DNA from: Tepidicella xavieri
GTDB lineage: Bacteria > Pseudomonadota > Gammaproteobacteria > Burkholderiales > Burkholderiaceae_C
Length of the DNA: 64,000 nucleotides
Direction of reading: 5' to 3'
Assembly (NCBI RefSeq): GCF_004363315.1
Contig: NZ_SNYL01000011.1
Location: 1-64,000 of the forward strand
Below are positions 17,157 to 26,696 of this stretch, in pieces. The notes under the pieces were generated by a model. The model saw nothing but the letters and a program-made list of their open reading frames with translations. It did no database searches and was not told where the DNA came from. The number at the start of each line of letters is the position of its first letter. The first letter of the stretch is position 1. The position numbers were made by a program, and so were the translations under genes.

Positions 17157-17951
17157 ATGGCCGCGCAGCTGGCCCTGTTCGACGACGCGGGGCATGCGCC
17201 AGCGGCGCGGGCGGGCCGCCCGGCCGCCTGGCGCCACCCCCGCGCCAACCGGGAGTGCTGTCTGGAGAATGCGGTGGTGGCCTACGAATTCCGCCGCGCC
17301 CGGCGTCGAACCATTGGGCTGGTGGTCAATGCCCAAGGCTTGAGCGTGCGGGCGCCGGCATGGGTGCCGGAAGCGGAGGTGCTGCGCTTCCTGCTCAGCA
17401 AATCGGCCTGGGTGCTGGACAAGCTGCGCCAGCAGGCCAGCCGCCCCGCGCCGGCGATGGTCTGGCGCGATGGCGCGGTGGTCGATTTTCTCGGTCAGCC
17501 GTTGACCCTGTCTCTCGACCCTTCGCACCGCTTCGAGGGCGCCGGCGCGGCCCAGGTGGGGCAGCGCCTGTGCGTGGCTTTGCCCCAAGACTGTGGGGCC
17601 GAACGCCTGCGCGAAGCGGTGCACGCCTGGCTGCAGGCCCAGGCGCAGGCCTGGTTCGTTCGGCGGCTGGACCATTTCGCGCCCCAGGTGGGCGTGCGCT
17701 GGAGCCGGCTGCGACTGTCGCGCGCCACCACCCGCTGGGGCAGCGCCAAGGCCGACGGCTCCATCGCCTTGCACTGGCGGTTGATCCAGCTCGCGCCCGA
17801 CCTCATCGACTACGTGGTCGTTCATGAGTTGTGCCATCTGCGCGAGATGAACCATGGCCCGGCCTTCTGGCGCCTGGTGGAGCAGGTGCTGCCCGATCAG
17901 GCGCAGCGCCGCCAGGCCCTGCGTCGGGTAACATTGTTGACGTTGACGTAA
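17157..17951 (+). CDS. YgjP-like (DUF45) zinc metallopeptidase
   Basis: The 264-residue product ends in the YgjP/WLM-type zinc-peptidase motif VVHELCHLREMNHGPAFW (HExxH plus a downstream histidine). That is preceded by the RWGSAKADGSIALHWRL strand typical of the SprT/YgjP fold. Physiological substrates of the family are unknown. The ATG at 17157 follows the upstream stop by four bases. An in-frame ATG at 17124 inside plsC would add 11 residues. The last bases of the gene, including its stop, are part of a LiuR operator. Confidence 0.85.
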   Translation: MAAQLALFDDAGHAPAARAGRPAAWRHPRANRECCLENAVVAYEFRRARRRTIGLVVNAQGLSVRAPAWVPEAEVLRFLLSKSAWVLDKLRQQASRPAPAMVWRDGAVVDFLGQPLTLSLDPSHRFEGAGAAQVGQRLCVALPQDCGAERLREAVHAWLQAQAQAWFVRRLDHFAPQVGVRWSRLRLSRATTRWGSAKADGSIALHWRLIQLAPDLIDYVVVHELCHLREMNHGPAFWRLVEQVLPDQAQRRQALRRVTLLTLT

Positions 17952-17958
17952 ACGTCAA
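17937..17958. promoter_or_regulatory. LiuR operator 1 (upstream of liuR)
   Basis: This 22-base near-perfect palindrome has core GACGTTGACGTAAACGTC. It differs from perfect symmetry at one base and from operator 2 at the same place. It matches the TTGACGTTnACGTnAA-type site described for LiuR in proteobacteria. It overlaps the stop of the metallopeptidase gene (17949-17951) and lies 39 bases before liuR. A minus-10-like TAACAT sits at 17929-17934. It probably mediates autoregulation of liuR. Confidence 0.85.
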
Positions 17959-17997
17959 TCGGCGGCACCATCGCCCCATTCCCGAACCGCATTCGCC

Positions 17998-18396
17998 ATG
18001 GCCCATCCCCAGCGCTACACCATCCGCGACCTCGCCAAGGAATTCGACCTCACCACCCGGGCCATCCGTTTCTATGAGGACATGGGCTTGTTGCAGCCCC
18101 AGCGCGAAGGCCCGGGCGGGCGCAACCGGGTCTATTCCGCGCGGGACCGCACGCGCCTGAAACTGACGCTGCGGGCCAAACGCCTGGGCCTGAGCCTGAC
18201 GGAAGCCAAAGACCTGATCGACATGTACGACAGCCCGCGCGACACTGGGCCGCAGCTGCGCAAATTCCTGGACGTGCTGGCCGAGCACCGGCGCCAGATC
18301 GAGGAGCAGATGGCCGACCTGCAGGCCACGCTGGACGAAATCAAAGTGCACGAGAAAGAGGCCAAGGCCCTGTTGGCGCGGCTTGACAAGGCGTGA
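17998..18396 (+). CDS. liuR: MerR-family regulator of leucine/isovalerate catabolism (LiuR)
   Basis: The 132-residue product has an N-terminal MerR winged helix-turn-helix (YTIRDLAKEFDLTTRAIRFY, residues 6-25) and the wing RNRVYSARD. A helical dimerisation segment with coiled-coil character follows (residues 80-130). There is no cysteine cluster for metal sensing, consistent with an acyl-CoA or metabolite effector. Two palindromic operators flank it and liuA lies just downstream, which identifies it as LiuR, the known regulator of branched-chain amino-acid degradation in this group. Confidence 0.9.
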   Translation: MAHPQRYTIRDLAKEFDLTTRAIRFYEDMGLLQPQREGPGGRNRVYSARDRTRLKLTLRAKRLGLSLTEAKDLIDMYDSPRDTGPQLRKFLDVLAEHRRQIEEQMADLQATLDEIKVHEKEAKALLARLDKA

Positions 18397-18433
18397 GCCG
18401 CCACCCGGCAGGTGGTCGGCCGTTTGCGTCATA

Positions 18434-18457
18434 ATTGACGTTTACGTAAACGTCAAT
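18434..18457. promoter_or_regulatory. LiuR operator 2 (upstream of the thioesterase-liuA operon)
   Basis: This is a perfect 24-base palindrome whose central 20 bases are TGACGTTTACGTAAACGTCA. A strong minus-10-like CATAAT (18430-18435) runs into its left edge, so a bound regulator would cover the transcription start. It ends 17 bases before the thioesterase ATG. Its symmetry and identity to operator 1 (one difference) make LiuR the obvious ligand. Confidence 0.9.
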
Positions 18458-18474
18458 AACAGCGGAGACCCCCC

Positions 18475-18924
18475 ATGAACACCATGCCGACGCCCGACCC
18501 CGAAGCCCTCTGGACCCGGGTGCAGGCCAGCCTGGCCCGGCAGGGCATGATGCGGCACCTGGGCGTGCGCTTGGTGTCGGTGGCGCCCGGGGAAGTGGTA
18601 TTGGCCCTGCCGTATGGCGAGCGGGTCACGCAGCAGCAAGGCGGCTTCCATGGGGGTGCCATGGGGGCGCTGGCCGATATTGCCGGCGGCTATGCCGCGC
18701 TCACCGTGGCTCCCGAGGGCATGGAGGTCACCACCGTGGAGTACAAAATCAATTTTCTGGCCGCTTTTCATGACGGGGAGCTGCAGGCCCGTGGCCGCGT
18801 GCTCCGAGCGGGCAGGCGCATCATCGTGACGGCCGCCACGGTCGAGCACGTGGCCCCCGATGGACGCCGCGCCGACTGCGCCGTGATGCAGCAAACCATC
18901 GTGCCGGTGCCGAAAACGTATTGA
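18475..18924 (+). CDS. PaaI-family hotdog thioesterase
   Basis: The 149-residue single hotdog-domain protein carries the family core QQGGFHGGAMGALADIAGG. The general-base residue would be in this helix. The TVEYKINFLAAFHDGEL strand follows. Relatives hydrolyse short- or aryl-acyl-CoA. As first gene behind LiuR operator 2 it may release CoA from dead-end acyl-CoA intermediates of leucine breakdown, but that role is inferred from position. A GGAGA site with 6-base spacing supports the start at 18475. Confidence 0.85.
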   Translation: MNTMPTPDPEALWTRVQASLARQGMMRHLGVRLVSVAPGEVVLALPYGERVTQQQGGFHGGAMGALADIAGGYAALTVAPEGMEVTTVEYKINFLAAFHDGELQARGRVLRAGRRIIVTAATVEHVAPDGRRADCAVMQQTIVPVPKTY

Positions 18925-18969
18925 CATCGCCCCCCCTTTTCCACACCCTTCCATACCCAGGAGACCCCC

Positions 18970-20160
18970 ATGAGCACACTGCCCCAACTGCCCGGCCTCG
19001 ATTTCATGCTGGGCGACGACATCAACGCCCTGCGCGATGCCGTGCGCGACTTTGCCCAGGCCGAAATCGCCCCCCGCGCGGCCGAGATCGACCGCACCGA
19101 CCAGTTCCCGATGGACCTGTGGCGCAAGATGGGTGATCTGGGCGTGCTGGGCATCACCGTGCCCGAGGCGTACGGCGGTGCCAACATGGGCTATCTGGCG
19201 CACATGATTGCGATGGAGGAAATCTCGCGCGCCTCGGCCAGCGTGGGCCTGAGCTACGGCGCGCACTCCAACCTGTGCGTCAACCAGATCAAGCGCAATG
19301 GCACCGAGGCGCAAAAGCAAAAATACCTGCCCAAGCTCATCAGTGGCGAGCACGTGGGCGCCCTGGCGATGAGCGAGCCCGGCGCTGGCTCCGACGTGGT
19401 GAGCATGAAGCTGCGCGCCGAGGACAAGGGCGGCTACTACCTGCTCAACGGCAGCAAGATGTGGATCACCAACGGCCCGGATGCCGACACGCTGGTGGTC
19501 TATGCCAAGACCGAGCCCGAGTTGGGCGCGCGTGGCATCACCGCCTTCCTGATCGAAAAGGGCATGAAGGGCTTCTCGGTGGCGCAAAAACTCGACAAGC
19601 TGGGCATGCGCGGCAGCCACACCGGTGAGCTGGTGTTCCAGAACGTCGAGGTGCCGGCCGAGAACATCCTCGGTGGCCTCAACAACGGCGCCAAGGTGCT
19701 CATGAGTGGGTTGGACTACGAGCGCGCGGTGCTCGCCGCCGGCCCCATCGGCATCATGCAGGCGGTGATGGACAACGTCATTCCCTACATCCACGACCGC
19801 AAGCAGTTTGGCCAGAGCATCGGCGAATTCCAGCTCGTGCAGGGCAAGGTGGCCGACATGTACACCGTGCTGCAGGCCGGGCGCGCTTTCCTCTACACCA
19901 TCGGCAAGAACCTGGACCGGCTGGGTGCCGAGCACGTGCGCCAGGTGCGCAAGGACTGCGCCAGCGTCATCCTGTGGTGTGCCGAGCAGGCCACCAAGAT
20001 GGCCGGCGACGGCATCCAACTGTTCGGCGGCAACGGCTACATCAACGAATACCCGCTCGGCCGCCTCTGGCGCGACGCCAAGCTCTATGAGATCGGCGCC
20101 GGCACCAGCGAAATCCGCCGCATGCTGATTGGCCGCGAACTGTTCGCCGAGACGATGTAA
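18970..20160 (+). CDS. liuA: Isovaleryl-CoA dehydrogenase
   Basis: This FAD enzyme oxidises isovaleryl-CoA to 3-methylcrotonyl-CoA, the first committed step of leucine degradation. The 396 residues have all three acyl-CoA dehydrogenase domains. The catalytic glutamate is Glu251 in [13 protein letters not shown], the position characteristic of isovaleryl-CoA dehydrogenases rather than the C-terminal site of other family members. The FAD signature is [11 protein letters not shown] near residue 355. It follows the thioesterase by 45 bases under LiuR operator 2. Confidence 0.95.
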   Translation: MSTLPQLPGLDFMLGDDINALRDAVRDFAQAEIAPRAAEIDRTDQFPMDLWRKMGDLGVLGITVPEAYGGANMGYLAHMIAMEEISRASASVGLSYGAHSNLCVNQIKRNGTEAQKQKYLPKLISGEHVGALAMSEPGAGSDVVSMKLRAEDKGGYYLLNGSKMWITNGPDADTLVVYAKTEPELGARGITAFLIEKGMKGFSVAQKLDKLGMRGSHTGELVFQNVEVPAENILGGLNNGAKVLMSGLDYERAVLAAGPIGIMQAVMDNVIPYIHDRKQFGQSIGEFQLVQGKVADMYTVLQAGRAFLYTIGKNLDRLGAEHVRQVRKDCASVILWCAEQATKMAGDGIQLFGGNGYINEYPLGRLWRDAKLYEIGAGTSEIRRMLIGRELFAETM

Positions 20161-20168
20161 ACCCGGCC

Positions 20169-21986
20169 ATGCTGCCACAGCGCCTGGACTCCACGCTGGC
20201 ACACGACATCGCCCGCGCGATGATCGACGGCTTCAACCGCCATTACCGGCTGTTCCGCACCGAATCCGCGCGGGCCAAGCACCGCTTCGAAACGCAGGAC
20301 TGGCACGGCCAGCAGCGGGCCCAGCGCGAGCGCATCGAGTTTTACGACTTGCGCGTCAAGGAATGCGTGACGCGGTTGGAGCGCGAATTCAAGGCGTCGC
20401 GGCAGCCCATGGAGGTGTGGCAGCAGGTCAAGCTGTTCTATGTGGGCATGCTGGTGGACCACCGTCAGCCCGAACTGGCCGAGACGTTCTTCAACTCGGT
20501 GACCACCAAAATCCTGCACCGCAGCTACTTCCAGAACGACTTCATCTTCGTGCGGCCGGCCATCAGCACCGAATACATCGAGCCGGAGGACCCGCAGTCA
20601 CACACCACCTACCGGAGCTACTACCCACAAACACTGGACGAGTTGCAGCCCACCCTGCGCCGCATGGTGGAGGATTTCGGGCTGCGCGTGCCCTTCGAAG
20701 ATTTGGCGCGCGACATCGCGTGCGTGCACGAGGCCCTGCTGCCGCTGTTCGACCACCACAAGCTGCGCGCCAATTTCCAGATCCAGGTGTTGCACAGCCT
20801 GTTCTTCCGCAACAAGGGCGCTTATGCGGTGGGCAAGCTCATCAACGGCTTTCAGGAGGTGCCGTTTGCCCTGCCCATCCTGCACAGCCGGGAAGGGCTG
20901 CTGCGCATCGATGCGTTGCTGCACGGCGAGGACGATCTGCTCATGATCTTCAGCTTCGCGCGGGCCTATTTCATGGTGGACATGGAGGTGCCCAGCGCCT
21001 ACGTGCAGTTCCTGCGCAGCCTCATGCCGCGCAAGCCCCGAGCCGAGTTCTACAACGCGCTCGGCCTGGCCAAGCAGGGCAAGACGCTGTTCTACCGCGA
21101 CTTCCTCTACCACATGCGGCACAGCACGGACAAATTCCGCATCGCCCCCGGCATCAAAGGCATGGTGATGCTGGTGTTCGACCTGCCGAGCTTCCCGTTC
21201 GTGTTCAAGGTCATCAAGGACTATTACCCGCCCCAGAAAGACACCACGCGCGAGCAGATCCGCAACAAGTACCTGTTGGTCAAGCAGCACGACCGAGTGG
21301 GCCGCATGGCCGATACCCTGGAATTCAGCGGCGTGGGGTTTCCGCGGGAGCGTTTCAGTGACGAGCTGATCGAGGAAATCCAGAAGTTCGCGCCCAGCCA
21401 GATCGAAATCGGCGACCGCAACGGCGACGGCAACATCGAGGTCTTCCTCAAGCACGTGTACATCGAGCGGCGCATGATCCCGCTCAACATCTACCTGCAA
21501 GAGTGCTTTGACGCCCTGCAGAAAGACCCCGACAACGCCCAGGCGCGGCAACAGATCGAGCACGCCGTCATCGAATACGGCAACGCCATCAAGGATTTGG
21601 TGGCGGCCAACATCTTCCCCGGCGACATGCTGTGGAAGAACTTCGGCATCACGCGCCACGGCAAGGTGGTGTTCTACGACTACGACGAGATCGAATACAT
21701 CACCGACTGCAACTTCCGCCGCGTGCCGCCGCCGCGCGACGAGGACGACGAAATGAGCGGCGAGGTGTGGTACAGCGTCGGCCCGCACGACGTGTTCCCC
21801 GAAACCTTCGGCCCCTTCTTGCTCGGCAATCACCGGGTGCGCGAAGTGTTCATGCGCCACCATGCCGATCTGCTGGACGTGGACTTCTGGCAGAGCCACA
21901 AAGAACGCATCCTGGCCGGCCACGTGCACGACGTTTTTCCCTATGAGCGCGAAAGGCGCTTTGTCCACCAACGGAGACCTTCATGA
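20169..21986 (+). CDS. aceK: Isocitrate dehydrogenase kinase/phosphatase
   Basis: AceK phosphorylates and dephosphorylates isocitrate dehydrogenase, diverting carbon into the glyoxylate shunt. The 605-residue product, close to the E. coli length of 578, includes the phosphotransfer region around [12 protein letters not shown] and the conserved [16 protein letters not shown] segment. It begins 8 bases after liuA and its end overlaps the thiolase start by four bases (ATGA), so it is embedded in the leucine operon. That placement fits a need to save acetyl-CoA carbon when growing on leucine or isovalerate. Confidence 0.95.
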   Translation: MLPQRLDSTLAHDIARAMIDGFNRHYRLFRTESARAKHRFETQDWHGQQRAQRERIEFYDLRVKECVTRLEREFKASRQPMEVWQQVKLFYVGMLVDHRQPELAETFFNSVTTKILHRSYFQNDFIFVRPAISTEYIEPEDPQSHTTYRSYYPQTLDELQPTLRRMVEDFGLRVPFEDLARDIACVHEALLPLFDHHKLRANFQIQVLHSLFFRNKGAYAVGKLINGFQEVPFALPILHSREGLLRIDALLHGEDDLLMIFSFARAYFMVDMEVPSAYVQFLRSLMPRKPRAEFYNALGLAKQGKTLFYRDFLYHMRHSTDKFRIAPGIKGMVMLVFDLPSFPFVFKVIKDYYPPQKDTTREQIRNKYLLVKQHDRVGRMADTLEFSGVGFPRERFSDELIEEIQKFAPSQIEIGDRNGDGNIEVFLKHVYIERRMIPLNIYLQECFDALQKDPDNAQARQQIEHAVIEYGNAIKDLVAANIFPGDMLWKNFGITRHGKVVFYDYDEIEYITDCNFRRVPPPRDEDDEMSGEVWYSVGPHDVFPETFGPFLLGNHRVREVFMRHHADLLDVDFWQSHKERILAGHVHDVFPYERERRFVHQRRPS

Positions 21987-23173
21987 GCCTGACCCCCGAT
22001 TCCATCGTCATCACCGGTGCCGCTCGCACCCCCATGGGCAGCTTCCAGGGCGACTTTGCCAGCCTGGCCGCTCACGACCTGGGAGCGGTGGCCATCGCCG
22101 CGGCCGTGCAGCGCGCCGGCATCGCGCCCGATCTCGTCACCGAGGTCATCTTCGGCAACTGCCTCATGGCAGGCCAGGGGCAGGCCCCCGCGCGACAGGC
22201 GGCGCTCAAGGCCGGCCTGCCCCAAAGCGCCGGCGCCGTCACCATGAGCAAGATGTGCGGCTCCGGCATGCGCGCGGCCATGTTCGCGCACGACATGCTG
22301 CTGGCCGGCAGCCACGAGGTGCTGGTGGCCGGCGGCATGGAGAGCATGACCAACGCGCCCTACTTGCTGCCCAAGGCCCGCGGGGGCTACCGCATCGGGC
22401 ACGACCGCATCTTCGACCACATGATGCTCGACGGCCTGGAAGACGCCTACCAGCCCGGCCGCAGCATGGGCACGTTTGGGGAAGACTGCGCGGCCAAATA
22501 CCAGTTCAGCCGCGAGCAGCAGGACGCCTTTGCCACCGAAAGCGTGCGACGCGCCCAGCGCGCCACGGCCGATGGCAGCTTTGCCGCGGAAATCGCCCCG
22601 GTGACCGTGAAGGACCGCGCTGGCGATCGGGTGATTGGCACCGACGAAGGGCCGGGCAAGATCAAGCTCGACAAAATCCCGGCGCTCAAGCCCGCCTTCA
22701 AGAAGGACGGCACCATCACCGCGGCGTCGAGTTCCAGCATCAACGACGGCGCGGCCGCGCTGGTGATGATGAAGGCTTCCACCGCGGCCAAGCTCGGCAG
22801 CCGGCCGCTGGCGCGCATCGTGGCCCACGCCACCCACGCCCAGGCCCCCGAGTGGTTCTCGACCGCGCCGGTCGGCGCGACCGAGAAGGTGCTGACCAAG
22901 GCCGGCTGGACGGTGGCCGATGTGGACTTGTGGGAGGTCAACGAGGCCTTTGCCGTGGTGCCCATGGCCCTGATGCACGACCTGAAAGTGCCGCACGACA
23001 AGGTCAACGTCAACGGCGGCGCCTGCGCGCTCGGGCACCCCATCGGGGCCAGCGGCGCGCGCATCATGGTCACCCTCATCCACGCGCTGCAGGCCCGCGG
23101 CCTCAAGCGCGGCGTGGCCACCTTGTGCATCGGCGGCGGCGAGGCTACCGCCGTGGCGCTGGAACTCCTATGA
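21983..23173 (+). CDS. Acetyl-CoA C-acyltransferase (thiolase)
   Basis: The 396-residue thiolase has acyl-enzyme Cys92 in [10 protein letters not shown], the catalytic histidine in [17 protein letters not shown] and the proton-donor cysteine in TLCIGGGEA. In this operon it most likely cleaves acetoacetyl-CoA to two acetyl-CoA, completing leucine catabolism. A role in longer-chain beta-oxidation cannot be excluded from sequence alone. Its ATG has a GGAGA ribosome site and overlaps the aceK stop. Confidence 0.93.
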   Translation: MSLTPDSIVITGAARTPMGSFQGDFASLAAHDLGAVAIAAAVQRAGIAPDLVTEVIFGNCLMAGQGQAPARQAALKAGLPQSAGAVTMSKMCGSGMRAAMFAHDMLLAGSHEVLVAGGMESMTNAPYLLPKARGGYRIGHDRIFDHMMLDGLEDAYQPGRSMGTFGEDCAAKYQFSREQQDAFATESVRRAQRATADGSFAAEIAPVTVKDRAGDRVIGTDEGPGKIKLDKIPALKPAFKKDGTITAASSSSINDGAAALVMMKASTAAKLGSRPLARIVAHATHAQAPEWFSTAPVGATEKVLTKAGWTVADVDLWEVNEAFAVVPMALMHDLKVPHDKVNVNGGACALGHPIGASGARIMVTLIHALQARGLKRGVATLCIGGGEATAVALELL

Positions 23174-23186
23174 TGGCAGGCTGAAA

Positions 23187-23203
23187 CCCGGCGTGGTGCC
23201 GGG
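23187..23203 (+). other. GC hairpin between thiolase and chemoreceptor genes
   Basis: A 6-bp stem, CCCGGC and GCCGGG, has a 5-base loop and ends two bases before the ribosome site GGGAG of the next gene. There is no T-run, so it is unlikely to terminate transcription. It could stabilise the upstream mRNA or lower expression of the chemoreceptor relative to the catabolic enzymes. Confidence 0.35.
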
Positions 23204-23218
23204 CAGGGAGCCGTGTCC

Positions 23219-24739
23219 ATGCGATTTGATACCCGAATCCTTCTGTCGGCCGTGGTGCCGGCCGCGCTGTTCATGCTGGGCCTCATGGCCAGCATCGCGG
23301 GGTTGATGTACACCCAGCAGCAGTTTGGCAGCTACGTGGACAACGAGCAACGGATACGCACCGACCTGTCCGAGATATATGCCCAAGGTCTGCAGATGGG
23401 GCAGGCCCTGCGCAACGTGGTGCTCAACCCGGCCGACCAGCGCGCCATGGACAACCTTGCCAATGCACGCGCCGCCTACGACCGGGCTTACGACAGCGCG
23501 TTGCGCGTGGCGCAGGGCACGCCTTTCGAGCAACCGGTGCGAGGCTTGGCGGCACTGCGTCAAACCCATGCCCAGGCCCAGGAAGCCGTGCTGACCAAGG
23601 TGCGGCAGCAGGCCGACGACACGACGGCCACCCTCAGCGGGGTGGAGACGCCGGCCTGGCGCGCGTTGCGCGCCGAGTTGCTGCAACTCATCGAGCAAGC
23701 GGGCGTGGCGTCTGACGAGGTCTATGACTCGGTCCATCGCCACGTGGACCGGCTCGTGACCCTGGCCGTGCTGGCTGCGGCGGTGGCCGTGCTCGTGGCT
23801 GTGGGGTTCACGCTCTACCTGCTGCGCACGCTCAAGCGGGAACTCGGTGGCGATCCGGCCGAGGCGCGTCATGCGCTGGCCCGCATTGCCGATGGCGATC
23901 TGGCCCAAGTGCCGACGCACGACGCCCACCCCGACAGCCTATTGGGCGCCCTGGACCGGATGCAGCAGGCGCTGCGCCGGTTGGTGGGCGAGGTGCGGCA
24001 TTCGACCGACAGTATCACCAGCGCCAGCGAGGAGATCGCGGTCGGCAGCCAGGATTTGAGCCAGCGCACGGAGCGGACGGCTGCCAATCTGGAGGAAGCG
24101 GCCGCCTCCATCACCCAACTCACCGGCATGGTGCGCCAGTCGGCCGATGCGTCGCGTCAGGCCAATCAGTTGGCCGTCTCGGCGGCCGATCTGGCGGCCC
24201 GTGGGGGCGAGGAGGTGGGGCAGGTGGTTTCCACCATGAACGAGATCCAGTCCAGTTCCCAGAAGATTGCCCACATCATCGGCGTGATCGACAGCATCGC
24301 CTTTCAGACCAATATCCTGGCCCTCAACGCAGCGGTGGAGGCGGCCCGGGCGGGCGAGCAGGGCCGCGGTTTCGCCGTGGTGGCCACGGAAGTGCGGGCG
24401 CTGGCCGGACGCAGCGCCGAGGCCGCCCGCGAGATCAAGGCCCTGATCGGGGCCAGCGTTGAACGGGTGGAAGCCGGGTCTTCGCTGGTGGTGCATGCCG
24501 GCCAGACCATGGAGCAGATCGTGCACTCGGTGCGCCAGGTGGCCGACCTGATTGGCGAAGTGTCGGCTGCCATGACCGAGCAAAGCGCTGACATCGGCAA
24601 CGTCAACGGGACGGTCGAACAACTCGACCAGATGACCCAGCAAAATGCCGCGCTGGTGGAGGAGTCCACCGCCGCGGCTCTGAGCCTGCGCGAGCAGGCC
24701 CAACACCTCAATCAGTTGGTGAGCGCCTTCAAACTCTAG
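23219..24739 (+). CDS. Methyl-accepting chemotaxis protein
   Basis: This 506-residue chemoreceptor has a first membrane helix (residues 12-30), a periplasmic helical sensor of about 145 residues, a second helix (about 182-203), a HAMP region and a long cytoplasmic signalling domain. The highly conserved hairpin tip is [20 protein letters not shown]. No C-terminal CheR-docking pentapeptide is seen. The ATG at 23219 has GGGAG with 8-base spacing; a GTG at 23213 is too close. It sits in line between two catabolic genes, so the ligand might be a branched-chain or short acid, which is inference. Confidence 0.9.
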   Translation: MRFDTRILLSAVVPAALFMLGLMASIAGLMYTQQQFGSYVDNEQRIRTDLSEIYAQGLQMGQALRNVVLNPADQRAMDNLANARAAYDRAYDSALRVAQGTPFEQPVRGLAALRQTHAQAQEAVLTKVRQQADDTTATLSGVETPAWRALRAELLQLIEQAGVASDEVYDSVHRHVDRLVTLAVLAAAVAVLVAVGFTLYLLRTLKRELGGDPAEARHALARIADGDLAQVPTHDAHPDSLLGALDRMQQALRRLVGEVRHSTDSITSASEEIAVGSQDLSQRTERTAANLEEAAASITQLTGMVRQSADASRQANQLAVSAADLAARGGEEVGQVVSTMNEIQSSSQKIAHIIGVIDSIAFQTNILALNAAVEAARAGEQGRGFAVVATEVRALAGRSAEAAREIKALIGASVERVEAGSSLVVHAGQTMEQIVHSVRQVADLIGEVSAAMTEQSADIGNVNGTVEQLDQMTQQNAALVEESTAAALSLREQAQHLNQLVSAFKL

Positions 24740-24753
24740 AAACCGGATAGCCC

Positions 24754-25881
24754 ATGTTGCTGACCCAAGACCAGGAAATGATCCGCGATGCGGTACGCGC
24801 CTTCGCCCAGGAAGAACTGTGGCCCCACGCCGCCCGTTGGGACAAGGAACACCACTTTCCCAAAGACGCCCACCGTGGCCTGGCGGCCCTGGGCTGTTAT
24901 GGCATTTGCGTGCCCGAGCAGTACGGCGGCGCGGGGCTGGACTATCTGACGCTGGCCGTCGTGCTGGAGGAAATCGCCGCAGGCGACGGCGGGGTGAGCA
25001 CCACCATCAGCGTGACCAACTGCCCGGTCAATGCCATTTTGTTGCGCTATGGGACGGAGGCGCAAAAACGGCGCTGGCTGGTTCCGCTGGCCAAAGGGGA
25101 ACTGCTCGGAGGCTTTTGCCTGACGGAGCCCCATGTGGGCTCGGACGCATCGGCCTTGCGCACCACCGCCGTGCGCGAGGGCGATCACTACGTGCTCAAC
25201 GGCGTCAAGCAGTTCATCACCAGCGGCAAGCACGGCGATGTGATGATCGTCATTGCCGTCACCGACAAAGCCGCGGGCAAAAAAGGCATCAGCGCCTTCA
25301 TCGTGCCCACCGACACACCGGGCTATGTGGTGGCGCGGCTGGAAGATAAGCTGGGCCAGCACAGCAGCGACACGGCGCAAATCCAGTTCGATCAGTGCCG
25401 CATCCCGGCCGACAACCGGATTGGCGAGGAAGGCGAAGGCTACAAGATCGCGCTCAGCGCCCTGGAAGGGGGGCGCATCGGCATTGCGGCGCAGAGCGTG
25501 GGCATGGCCCGCAGCGCGCTGGAGGTGGCCATTGCCTATGCCAAGGAACGCGAAAGCTTTGGTCAGCCGATCTTCAACCACCAGGCCGTCGGTTTCCGCC
25601 TGGCCGAATGCGCAACGCAGTTGGAAGCGGCGCGGCAACTCATCTGGCACGCCGCCAGCCTGCGCGATGCGGGTCGGCCCTGTCTGAAAGAAGCGGCCAT
25701 GGCCAAGCTCTTTGCCAGCGAGGTGGCCGAGAAAGTCTGCTCCGCCGCCATCCAGACCCTGGGCGGCTATGGTGTGGTGACTGACTTCCCGGTCGAGCGC
25801 ATCTACCGCGACGTGCGTGTGTGCCAGATTTACGAAGGTACCAGTGACGTGCAGAAGATCCTGATTCAGCGCAGCCTGTAG
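24754..25881 (+). CDS. Acyl-CoA dehydrogenase
   Basis: The 375-residue flavoprotein dehydrogenates an acyl-CoA to the 2-enoyl-CoA and passes electrons to ETF. The catalytic base is Glu361 in QIYEGTSDVQ, the usual place for short/medium-chain enzymes, unlike liuA. Substrate-binding and FAD motifs (GGFCLTEPHVGSDAS, QTLGGYGVVTDFP) are intact. It follows the chemoreceptor by 14 bases. The substrate could be a short straight or branched acyl-CoA, but the residues seen do not decide this. Confidence 0.92.
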   Translation: MLLTQDQEMIRDAVRAFAQEELWPHAARWDKEHHFPKDAHRGLAALGCYGICVPEQYGGAGLDYLTLAVVLEEIAAGDGGVSTTISVTNCPVNAILLRYGTEAQKRRWLVPLAKGELLGGFCLTEPHVGSDASALRTTAVREGDHYVLNGVKQFITSGKHGDVMIVIAVTDKAAGKKGISAFIVPTDTPGYVVARLEDKLGQHSSDTAQIQFDQCRIPADNRIGEEGEGYKIALSALEGGRIGIAAQSVGMARSALEVAIAYAKERESFGQPIFNHQAVGFRLAECATQLEAARQLIWHAASLRDAGRPCLKEAAMAKLFASEVAEKVCSAAIQTLGGYGVVTDFPVERIYRDVRVCQIYEGTSDVQKILIQRSL

Positions 25882-25949
25882 CAAGCGGCTCCGCGCCGTG
25901 CATGGCCAATGGCGCCCTGCTGCGCATCGACGGGCGCATAATTCGGGCT

Positions 25950-26693
25950 ATGTCTCACAGGATCGGCTCCTGCACCGTCGCCCCCCTTGACCGGCATCGC
26001 CGAACGGCTTTGGCGTGGCTGGTTGCCGCCGGGGCCGTTGGGGCGTGGTACGGGCACCCTGCACGTGCCCAGGGGCTGGCCAGCCTGAGTGCCGCCGATG
26101 CCGCGGCTGGCATGCGCACGGCCCTGGAGCGAGGGGCGGCGGTGGCGGTGGACCTGCTGGGTCGGCCCGATGGGTTCCTGGGCAATCCGAAGGTGCGAAT
26201 CCCCTTGCCGGGTTTTTTGGAAGATGCAGCCCCGCTGCTGCGCAATGTGGGGCAGGGCCGGCGCGTGGACGAACTCGTCACGGCCATGAACCGGGCGGCG
26301 GAGCTGGCCGTGCCGCAGGGCCGAGACATCCTCCTCAACGCCGTGCGCACCATGACGCTGACCGATGCCCGAAACATCCTGACGGGTGGCGACACGGCGG
26401 TGACCGATTTCTTTGCCGGGCGCACCCGCGCGTCGCTGACCGAGCGCTTCCTGCCACTGGTGCGCCAGGCCACCGAGCGGGTGGCGTTGGCGCAGAAATA
26501 CAACGACCTGGCCGGCCGGGCGTCGCGTCTGGGGCTGTTGCCGCCGCAGGATGCGGATTTGCCCCAGTACGTCACGGGCAAGACGCTCGATGGCCTGTAC
26601 CTGGTGATTGGCGAGGAAGAACGCAAGATCCGGCGCGACCCGGTGGGCACCGGCAGCCAGATCCTGCAAAAAGTGTTTGGCGCTCTCAGGTAA
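25950..26693 (+). CDS. DUF4197 domain-containing exported protein
   Basis: The 247-residue protein has a positively charged N-terminus and a hydrophobic segment (about residues 20-36) ending in ARAQG, a plausible signal peptide with possible Tat-like RR. Residues 40-247 match DUF4197, with the late conserved block PQYVTGKTLDGLYL and the family-typical KIRRDP. The function is unknown and the protein is probably periplasmic. An upstream in-frame start at 25902 is possible but the ATG at 25950 leaves a normal signal peptide. It precedes trkA by three bases. Confidence 0.75.
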   Translation: MSHRIGSCTVAPLDRHRRTALAWLVAAGAVGAWYGHPARAQGLASLSAADAAAGMRTALERGAAVAVDLLGRPDGFLGNPKVRIPLPGFLEDAAPLLRNVGQGRRVDELVTAMNRAAELAVPQGRDILLNAVRTMTLTDARNILTGGDTAVTDFFAGRTRASLTERFLPLVRQATERVALAQKYNDLAGRASRLGLLPPQDADLPQYVTGKTLDGLYLVIGEEERKIRRDPVGTGSQILQKVFGALR

Positions 26694-26696
26694 CAC

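Noticed and set aside
18383-18435. TTGACA at 18383 as minus-35 for the thioesterase-liuA promoter
   Set aside because: It is 41 bases from the CATAAT minus-10 and lies inside the liuR coding region.
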